The notes under the pieces: generated by a model | What the model was told of the DNA's origin: nothing | Seen by the model: the letters and a program-made list of their open reading frames with translations, nothing else | Databases searched by the model: none | Position numbers and translations under genes: made by a program | Shown: in pieces, positions 53,201 through 58,328 of the stretch | Layout of the letters: each line of letters begins with the position of its first letter | How positions within the stretch are numbered: position 1 is the stretch's first letter | Source: Spirochaetales bacterium | Lineage (GTDB): Bacteria; Spirochaetota; Spirochaetia; SZUA-6; RPPD01 | DNA length: 58,328 nucleotides | Assembly (NCBI GenBank): GCA_016929065.1 | Contig: JAFGJO010000018.1 | Location: forward strand, 1 to 58,328 | Reading direction: 5' to 3'

Positions 53201-54838
53201 GTCTGCCAGGAAAGAGCTGTAATCACTGCTTAAATATTTGAGAGAATACGCATACCCCGAAATAGGTTCCCCGGAGGGCAGGTCCCATTCAATAGTGAAT
53301 GTGTTGGAAAGCAGGAATCCTTCTGCGTCTTTTTTCGGCTCCCTGAACCGAACCTTCCCTGGCGGTGTTGAATCGCGAGTATAGATAACCCTTGACGGTT
53401 GGGAATAATTGCCGGCGAAATCCTTTGCCCGTACAAAAAAGTACCAGGCTCCCTCGCCGCTTATATCAAAACTGACGGTCCGCGTACTGCGGTCCACCTG
53501 CTGGAAGGCAGAATTATTGAACGAATCGTTTCTTCCATAAGAGTATTCAAACAGGGCAATCCCTGCTGAATCTTTTGGTTCGTTCCAGCTCACAGTCAGG
53601 CTGCCGAGTTTGCCGCGCGCGTCGTCAACAAAATTGACCGGGATTATTTTCGGCGGCGGAACATAAATATCGGGACGGCGGATCATAAGCCGTGAACTCC
53701 CGGAGACCGTGTTTTCCCAGAACACATGGAGATGCCCAGCCCAGAATACCGGCCGGGGAAACTGGGAGACGCCCGAAACAGGGCTGCCGTCATGCACGAT
53801 GAATTTTCCAGCATCGAACCATCCGTAGCGGACATGGTCAAGCCCCTGGCTGTTGTCAAACCACAGATAATAAAGCGTGTTTCGATAGACAACAATCTGC
53901 GGGAAAAAACAACTTGCATTCCCCTGGGTAATTTTTACTGCATTCCCCACTCGGTTTCCCGCATCATTGAGCGTCATGGTGTAAATTTGCGGTGCGTCAT
54001 TCCGCAGATTGCGTTCCCACGCCAGGTACAGCTCATTGTCAAAAACCGAAAGGAACGGCCGCTGGTTGGAAATCCCTGACGGCGGGGTGGGTGTGGTGCC
54101 GGGGATCATCACCTCGGAAAAATCGGTAAGGAGTTTGCCCTGTGTCCAGGATTTTCCTCCGTCACGGGATATTTTCATATACAGTTGATAGTCTTCGATC
54201 GCAGCTGCTTTTTTTGCCTGATAGACGACATAGTCTCTTCCCCGGAACACCGTGTGGTGCTGGACCGCATTCACCCCGATTCCTTCGTTCTGGCCCACGA
54301 GCGGGGTGAATATGCTCCATTCTTTCGCATCCGTTGACCGGGAAAGAAATATTCCCAGGTCATTACCCTGCTTTGAGGTGACGAACAGCAGGAGGTCATT
54401 ATTCGATGCGACAAACAACGTAGGGACTACAACCGTGTTCTCAGAGACTATTTTTGTTTCTTCACGAAATGAATTCCCGTCATCATCCGAGACAAAAATG
54501 GAAATAGTATGCTCACCGGTGATCAGGGCAAAGACCATCCTGCCGCGGGAATCAAAGACAACCGAATACAGCGGTACCTGTTTGCCCCTGTATTCGAACG
54601 GGCCGGCAAAGCGGGAGTTGATGCCGAAGGTTCTGCCGTTGCTGCTGTAGGCAAAAGAGAGATACACGTCCCATAAATCGGGCCCTTTTTCATCGAACTC
54701 CTGCCATGCGGCAAGTCCGACATTGCCGTGTGAGGCAGTCTGGATAAACTTCACCCCCCTGGGAACAACCACCTCGGGATCTTCCCAGAAGATGTCATCG
54801 CCAAAGACGGGAAAAGTCAAAATTAGTAAAATAAACAA
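50261..54838 (-). CDS. giant exported sensor: beta-propeller, Fn3-like domains, HAMP and SpoIIE-type PP2C phosphatase
   Basis: The 1525-aa protein starts with a signal sequence. An Asp-box beta-propeller (residues about 15-395) has SDDGNSF and SRDGGKSW motifs. Two Fn3-like domains (about 400-605, each ending VRAKDFAGN or VRAVDKAGN) and another beta domain follow. A membrane helix near 740 and a second near 815 precede a coiled-coil sensor region, then a third helix near 1120 and a HAMP domain. The last 310 residues are a SpoIIE/RsbU PP2C phosphatase (GVSGDYFDF, CDVAGKGVPA, LFLFTDGLEEA), predicted to dephosphorylate an anti-sigma antagonist. A CTG at 54853 would give a better signal peptide than the TTG used here. 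Confidence 0.85.
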   Translation of the reverse strand: MFILLILTFPVFGDDIFWEDPEVVVPRGVKFIQTASHGNVGLAAWQEFDEKGPDLWDVYLSFAYSSNGRTFGINSRFAGPFEYRGKQVPLYSVVFDSRGRMVFALITGEHTISIFVSDDDGNSFREETKIVSENTVVVPTLFVASNNDLLLFVTSKQGNDLGIFLSRSTDAKEWSIFTPLVGQNEGIGVNAVQHHTVFRGRDYVVYQAKKAAAIEDYQLYMKISRDGGKSWTQGKLLTDFSEVMIPGTTPTPPSGISNQRPFLSVFDNELYLAWERNLRNDAPQIYTMTLNDAGNRVGNAVKITQGNASCFFPQIVVYRNTLYYLWFDNSQGLDHVRYGWFDAGKFIVHDGSPVSGVSQFPRPVFWAGHLHVFWENTVSGSSRLMIRRPDIYVPPPKIIPVNFVDDARGKLGSLTVSWNEPKDSAGIALFEYSYGRNDSFNNSAFQQVDRSTRTVSFDISGEGAWYFFVRAKDFAGNYSQPSRVIYTRDSTPPGKVRFREPKKDAEGFLLSNTFTIEWDLPSGEPISGYAYSLKYLSSDYSSFLADEKLYPSPGSNIQVTSSQKEFSNIDNGIWVFSVRAVDKAGNSGESASIVFKLRNYIDVTYITSVTVQPSPLGELAATLFGRGFAAGGLVEEVIIDRDAKQPWDYSFRRSDKHFTVDSDRFIRNLVLPDVNEGTYRVGVHHPVRGLYFTSDDVLRVDSAGTVKFGKFDSISRPDVGVLERFFINISMNEIILWLILGFLAVLFVIASRRIMLLAGEAASYKQEVQALFTTGAITMKDKKAIKQLTRQGISLRLKFTVLISSLVLLIVLMVAFPISVSMVNIQQKTLAEKLEREVDLVLGGISEGVKDELQRNSIFAMDIILERQFSLLADAGQYAIVTGPTFINPKTGQKDPTGFGNLSMQNLENIRAFVDANIKDKIKGGGEYIRFVSEIEDDITPQINEIETKINDQGKERIAELSIQIEKIRSEIDQTFIRGGVDSEAKRNELIITRDELDKKLRLEIDSLSRFIGSYPAFDPANVDLNTPSVLFYKPIVQIITGYDNYYWGMVRLGVSMEKIRAEITASRQALVIQVGIIAFIAIGLGIAGALILASITISPIRRLRAGVAVIRDTVDKADLKDHVITVKTRDEIRELADTVNQMTQGLVKAAVASKELTVGKEVQKMFIPLELDASGTKRTTGHAENKFIEIFGYYEGAKGVSGDYFDFKQLDDKHFAIIKCDVAGKGVPAALIMVEVATIFLNFFRDWSVKKNGTKIDSLAYRINDLVEERGFKGRFAALTLCLLNTETGACIFCNAGDNIVQHYVASQKKMDALKLPDAPAAGVFPSDLVEMQSGFKQVVHTMQKGDTLFLFTDGLEEAKRYFRDADFNIITCQEESVEDGKEHGGTHIKGSDNEEMGLPRFYGVVEALFAKTAYALSKYHNPIAGEVLTFDFASSEGSIDEAVLAPVSMEKVFRLVLDPAAGKDDLVRVDKKIDAFLSKYFSQYNQYFKNRIEREDETDYVYFSHLKEDEQYDDLTIIAVRKK

Positions 54839-54849
54839 AATAACTTTTT

Positions 54850-57843
54850 TCAGAGTCCCAATAACCCCTTATAACGTAATACTTCAGTGTTCGCCGGATA
54901 TTTAGCAACAAGCGGACGCAGCAACTGTGCAGCCAGAGGCCGGTTTCCGGCTTTATATGCGGCATCGACCTGAACAAGGATTTGCCGGTCGGCGGGCGTA
55001 AGATCCTTCCCATACGGCGTCAGTGCTTTGTTAACCTGGTCGATTAATTGCTGGGCCCGTGTATTTTTCGGATTAATGGTCAGGGCCTGATTAAGCAAAT
55101 TCTGTGCAGTTTTATAGTTGTCCAGAGATGGTGTCCGAATCAAGCCCTGCGCCCTGTCTGTGAGAATATTTGAATTCTGGATTGCTTGCGGTGATACCGC
55201 AGCTACTTTTATTCTGTTTGCAATCAGTGCTTTTTCCCTGGCTGCTTCAAGTCCAGGGTATTTTGGGTTGATCGCGTAAAGGTTTTCAAGCGTCGCGAGT
55301 GCCGGCGCATCGGTTTTCCCGTTCACCCTGTCAAACTCGGTCTTGAAACGAAGATCAAATACCGGTTTTGTTTCGGTCTCCTTGAATATTTTCAATTCCA
55401 GAATACTGCTCTCTTCGTGATACGGGAAATCTTTTCTGATATTCCGGATATTCTCCAAAGCCTGATTGAATTTATCCTTCGCGTCTTCAGTCTTTGATTG
55501 TTTTAACAGGGAAAGGCCTTCATTATAATACTGATTGGCGAGGTTCAGCCAGGAGGTGACATTCCCATACATCGGGTGAGTAGATTCGATAAAGCGTGAA
55601 TTGGTGTATTCTTTTGCGAACCGCACTCTTTCCAGTGCTACCGTGATTTCTGTATTCTCTCCTTCATCGAGCTGTTTCCATGAATTTTCTGCCTGTAATA
55701 AAACCTGTTCGGCCTCATTGAACTGGGTATTATTGGTAAACCGTTCTGACTGATTGATGGCATTACGGACATCATCAATAATTTTATTCCGCCAGGCAAT
55801 GACGCTTTCTGAACTGAATTCGGGCAGTTCTTTTTCAAGAATGCTTCGTATTCCGGCATCTTCTTCATACAGAAGAGAATCCCGTAATGCTACAGTGGCC
55901 TCGTCGGCCCGGCCGCGGGCATTTTTAAAATCATTTCTGGCGGCAAAGGCTTTCGCGCGGTTGTATTCATCCAGCCCCTTGTCCCGGCGCTGCTGCGCAT
56001 CGAGCTGCTGTGCCTGGGTTGCTTTTATCTCGGGACCAAGCTTAGCCTTGAGTGCATCAACCCGTGCCTGCAGCAGCTCAACATCCGAAAGCAGTTTTTG
56101 TATCTCAGGCTGTGACTGGACTGTTTCATCTTCTTTCTCCCAGTTGGTGCGAAAATCAACAAGCTTTTTATCGAAATCACCGATCTCGGTAATCAGCGAT
56201 TTGTACAGCCCGATGGCACGCGTGGGATATTTGAAATTTCCGTTATCCACGCCCGGTATATCGCGGAGGGCAACCCCCTGTTCAAACCGTTTTTCCTTGT
56301 CTTCAAGTTCTGTCAAAAGAGGAGCGTATTCGAGTGAGGCAATTTTGACCGCATTGTCTTTCATCAGTTTGGCATAGTCAGTCAGCAGGGCATTAACATA
56401 GGCAGTCACTTCTTTAGCAGAAACAAGACTTGCCTGCATTAGCACTTCTGTTTCCGGCATCGCTTCAAATATTTTCTCACGCTGCAGCCAGATATTCTTT
56501 TCAGAGAATAGCGCATCAGTCTCTGTTTGAATACTGAGACGAAGAGCTGACAATTTTTTAAGATCTTTTATATCATTAAGTGCATTGAATGTTGTTTTTA
56601 ATGTGTTGAATGTTTCCCTGCGTGCAAACAGCCGGGGGTAGATTTTTGATTCTTCTGCCCTTGAAATATAATAGACATACAGCGGATATTTCAGCTTCAC
56701 GCGTTCATTTTCAGCAGTATTCAAATCCACCGGGGATGGACCATCCACAAGCCGGGCGTACTCAAACACAATGTCTGCACCAGCCGCATACAGTTTTTCC
56801 GCCTGGGAAAAAAGTATTTTTATCCGCTCACCGTTATTTGTGTTCAAAACCTGTTTTGCCTGGACGTATAAAGAATCTGCCGCTTTACGTATATCCGGCT
56901 CTTCCCTGTTCTGCATCTGCTCCCAATGCTTTTCGATCACAAAAAAAAGGCCCTCTTCTGTGTCTTTGTTTATCCGTCCCAGAATGGTCTGATACACATA
57001 AAACAGAAAGTTGTCGCCCCGACCGCTTCCGGTTGTTTTTTTTATCTGCTCGTTCTGCTCGATTATTTTTTGTCCGAGGTCTTTTACCTGAGCACGGTAA
57101 TCCAGCAGGCGCATATATTCGGCATGAACGACAGCAACCTGTTTGAGCGCAGCATCCCAGGCACTGCTTGAAAGCTGTGTTGTCAGTTTCGCAGAAGCTG
57201 TTCCTGCTTTTTCCGCCTGTGCAACATAGGCCGCCATCTGCTGCTGCGTCTGCTGAATGAACAACCGTACAGCGGACTGGATTATATTCCCATACGCACT
57301 ATTTTCATAGAATTCCTCACGGTGAAGCTCGAATGCTTCATAGTACTTTTTCACCGCGTCATCATATTTCCCGGCGGTTAAAAGAACCAAAGCCTCATCC
57401 ATTATTTTATTGAACAGGTTGAAGTTGTACACGACACGGATACCTTTGTCGATTTCTTTGATAAAATCCTCGACATTCGGGTCGATATCGCGCAGTTCAT
57501 CGATCAGCAAAACAGTGGCTTCGATGTTTTTGTTGTCATACAACTCGGTTTTAATTTCTTCCTTAATTTCATTCATCCTGCGTTCACGGCGCATGATCTC
57601 GTCAAGATAGGCCTGGACTTCCTGTTTTTTTTCCGGGTCAGTCCGCCATACCTCGGTAAACACAGCCATGGCTTTGTCGTATTCTTTCTCCAGAAACAGC
57701 TGTTTCGCTTCATCCATGCGTTCTTCCTGCTGGCCGAACCCGAATACAACTGCAGGAACAACACATAAAAAAAGAATGAGAAGAATAACTGTTTTCAACC
57801 GGCCAGTATAATACACCTTAATAAAGGTCTGTTCCTTTCCCAA
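54850..57843 (-). CDS. exported TPR-like helical repeat protein
   Basis: The 997-aa protein has a signal peptide (KTVILLILFLCVVPAVVFGF) preceded by 16 residues in the longest reading; internal starts at 57816 (GTG) or 57798 (TTG) would shorten it. The rest is almost wholly helical: TPR-like pairs near residues 40-75 (AKQLFLEKEYDKAMAVF), 150-180, and at the C-terminus (860-997), with coiled-coil segments between (600-720). Such exported repeat proteins act as scaffolds in the periplasm. It overlaps the start region of the giant PP2C gene and is translated just before it, so the two are coupled. A role in presenting or assembling that sensor is inference. Confidence 0.78.
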   Translation of the reverse strand: MGKEQTFIKVYYTGRLKTVILLILFLCVVPAVVFGFGQQEERMDEAKQLFLEKEYDKAMAVFTEVWRTDPEKKQEVQAYLDEIMRRERRMNEIKEEIKTELYDNKNIEATVLLIDELRDIDPNVEDFIKEIDKGIRVVYNFNLFNKIMDEALVLLTAGKYDDAVKKYYEAFELHREEFYENSAYGNIIQSAVRLFIQQTQQQMAAYVAQAEKAGTASAKLTTQLSSSAWDAALKQVAVVHAEYMRLLDYRAQVKDLGQKIIEQNEQIKKTTGSGRGDNFLFYVYQTILGRINKDTEEGLFFVIEKHWEQMQNREEPDIRKAADSLYVQAKQVLNTNNGERIKILFSQAEKLYAAGADIVFEYARLVDGPSPVDLNTAENERVKLKYPLYVYYISRAEESKIYPRLFARRETFNTLKTTFNALNDIKDLKKLSALRLSIQTETDALFSEKNIWLQREKIFEAMPETEVLMQASLVSAKEVTAYVNALLTDYAKLMKDNAVKIASLEYAPLLTELEDKEKRFEQGVALRDIPGVDNGNFKYPTRAIGLYKSLITEIGDFDKKLVDFRTNWEKEDETVQSQPEIQKLLSDVELLQARVDALKAKLGPEIKATQAQQLDAQQRRDKGLDEYNRAKAFAARNDFKNARGRADEATVALRDSLLYEEDAGIRSILEKELPEFSSESVIAWRNKIIDDVRNAINQSERFTNNTQFNEAEQVLLQAENSWKQLDEGENTEITVALERVRFAKEYTNSRFIESTHPMYGNVTSWLNLANQYYNEGLSLLKQSKTEDAKDKFNQALENIRNIRKDFPYHEESSILELKIFKETETKPVFDLRFKTEFDRVNGKTDAPALATLENLYAINPKYPGLEAAREKALIANRIKVAAVSPQAIQNSNILTDRAQGLIRTPSLDNYKTAQNLLNQALTINPKNTRAQQLIDQVNKALTPYGKDLTPADRQILVQVDAAYKAGNRPLAAQLLRPLVAKYPANTEVLRYKGLLGL

Positions 57844-58078
57844 AATGAGTCCGTACTCTTACACTGAAACATGAAAGATGTTGTTTCTCCCAGTTTCAAT
57901 AGTAATTATACCCTTATTTTATCATATTTTCGACCAATTAGTCCCTTTTCTGGCGGTTATTTTCGTTCTTTTTTACCTCGCATAGAGAAAATAATTGGGA
58001 TAATGAAAAAAAGAATTAATAAGGAATGCAGGAAATCAGGAAAAAGAGAAGGAAAATAGATTTAACTTCTGGAGGGTC
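57844..58078. other. intergenic region with promoter-like box and CAGGAAA repeat piece
   Basis: No gene is seen. A TATAAT box for the minus strand lies at 57905-57910, about 62 nt upstream of the 997-aa gene, but no good -35 partner at normal spacing was found. Positions 58010-58055 carry AATAAGGAATGCAGGAAATC and AGGAAAAAGAGAAGG, a half-unit of the dispersed repeat seen at 2278 and 40110. Confidence 0.55.
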
Positions 58079-58111
58079 TGTGGCCATTAAATCAAAGATT
58101 TAATGGCCACA
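58079..58111. repeat. perfect 15-bp hairpin (first of three)
   Basis: TGTGGCCATTAAATC is followed by AAA and its exact inverse complement. There is no T-run after it on either strand, so it does not look like a standard terminator. Confidence 0.8.
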
Positions 58112-58112
58112 T

Positions 58113-58175
58113 ATCTTGAAGAGAAAAACGCGGACTGGTAACTTGAGTTATCAGTCCGCGTTTTTTCTTCAAGAT
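58113..58175. terminator. long bidirectional terminator-like hairpin (second of three)
   Basis: A stem of about 29 bp with one bulge and two G-U pairs. The G+C-rich core CGCGGACTG/CAGTCCGCG is flanked by A5 on the left and T6 on the right, closed by a TTGA loop, and extended by ATCTTGAAG/CTTCAAGAT. It could end transcription in either direction. Confidence 0.8.
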
Positions 58176-58177
58176 CA

Positions 58178-58206
58178 CCCCGCACTCTGTTCAACAGAGT
58201 GCGGGG
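58178..58206. repeat. perfect 13-bp hairpin (third of three)
   Basis: CCCCGCACTCTGT pairs exactly with ACAGAGTGCGGGG around a 3-nt TCA loop. It is followed by TTCTCC, so it is only weakly terminator-like. It follows the second hairpin after 2 nt. Confidence 0.8.
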
Positions 58207-58328
58207 TTCTCCTCCAATTCCCAACAAATGCCCTCTTTTCCTCTTTTCCTGGTGTTATGATAAAAGAACCCTTGTTGGCGGCCGGATGGCAATCTGATAG
58301 ATTAAGCTGTTATCTTTCTATCGGAAGA
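58207..58328. other. window end without recognisable gene
   Basis: The last 122 nt contain pyrimidine-rich repeat words (CCTCTTTTCCTCTTTTCCTG) and a G+C-rich stretch near 58275-58290. No start codon with a ribosome site was seen. Confidence 0.5.

Noticed and set aside
56610-57146. 178-aa plus-strand frame opposite the TPR-like gene
   Set aside because: Low-complexity translation, antisense to a long helical coding region with consistent codon pattern.

Overview
The window reads as chromosomal DNA of a double-membraned bacterium. The best guess is a member of the Spirochaetota, because of the very large exported sensor/PP2C phosphatase, PEGA and Sec-exported proteins of spirochaete style, and a grpE-dnaK-dnaJ cluster beside unrecognised large proteins. 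That placement is inference from gene style; no rRNA gene is present. Neither tRNA gene encodes its CCA end.

Layout. (1) 114-5882, minus strand: rlmB, a small exported protein with five DxDxDG loops, two solitary DNA methyltransferases, a HAMP membrane protein and a membrane histidine kinase. (2) 6011-8808, plus: cysD and a cysN-cysC fusion behind a near-consensus sigma70 promoter; together they make PAPS. (3) 8841-12339, minus: a tightly coupled operon of a membrane GT-C glycosyltransferase, UDP-xylose synthase and a GT2-GtrA polyprenyl-phosphate glycosyltransferase. (4) 13071-29653, plus: a surface polysaccharide locus. It starts with a winged-helix EPS-type regulator and UDP-glucose dehydrogenase. 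An A+T-rich segment follows, with a fused CMP-nonulosonate synthetase/PseG-like protein, a NeuB-type synthase, an asparagine-synthetase-like protein without its nucleophilic cysteine, a pyruvyltransferase-like protein, a Wzx flippase and two transferases. After a gap with a possible IS remnant come an SDR epimerase, a GT4, UDP-glucuronate 4-epimerase and a TviB-type dehydrogenase. (5) 29695-30990: a lone FtsX/LolC-type permease. (6) 31007-38529, minus: a 91-nt class C group II intron remnant directly after the dnaJ terminator, then dnaJ, dnaK, grpE, a DUF362 ferredoxin-like protein and a PDZ-linked histidine-kinase-like protein. (7) 38691-39052: convergent elongator-type and initiator tRNA-Met genes flanking an unusual inverted repeat. 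(8) 39228-49135: amidohydrolase, argS, a lipoprotein, pgeF, an unrecognised 663-aa protein, a PEGA lipoprotein, a zinc-ribbon membrane protein and a divergent YchF. (9) 49231-57843, minus: an exported protein, a 1525-aa beta-propeller/Fn3/HAMP/PP2C protein and a 997-aa TPR-like exported protein. (10) Three consecutive strong hairpins close the window.

The polysaccharide genes share one chemical hub: Ugd makes UDP-GlcA, which UDP-xylose synthase and UDP-glucuronate 4-epimerase turn into UDP-Xyl and UDP-GalA. The TviB-type enzyme adds an N-acetylated uronic acid, and the NeuB and NeuA/PseG-like proteins a CMP-activated nonulosonic acid. An acidic envelope or capsular glycan is the likely product. 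No Wzy-like polymerase or initiating phosphoglycosyltransferase is apparent in the window.

Intergenic DNA is rich in several dispersed repeat families (CAGGAAA-type, CACAAA/GCAC-type, CATTCCCGC-type). All calls rest on reading the sequence; no database search was run.
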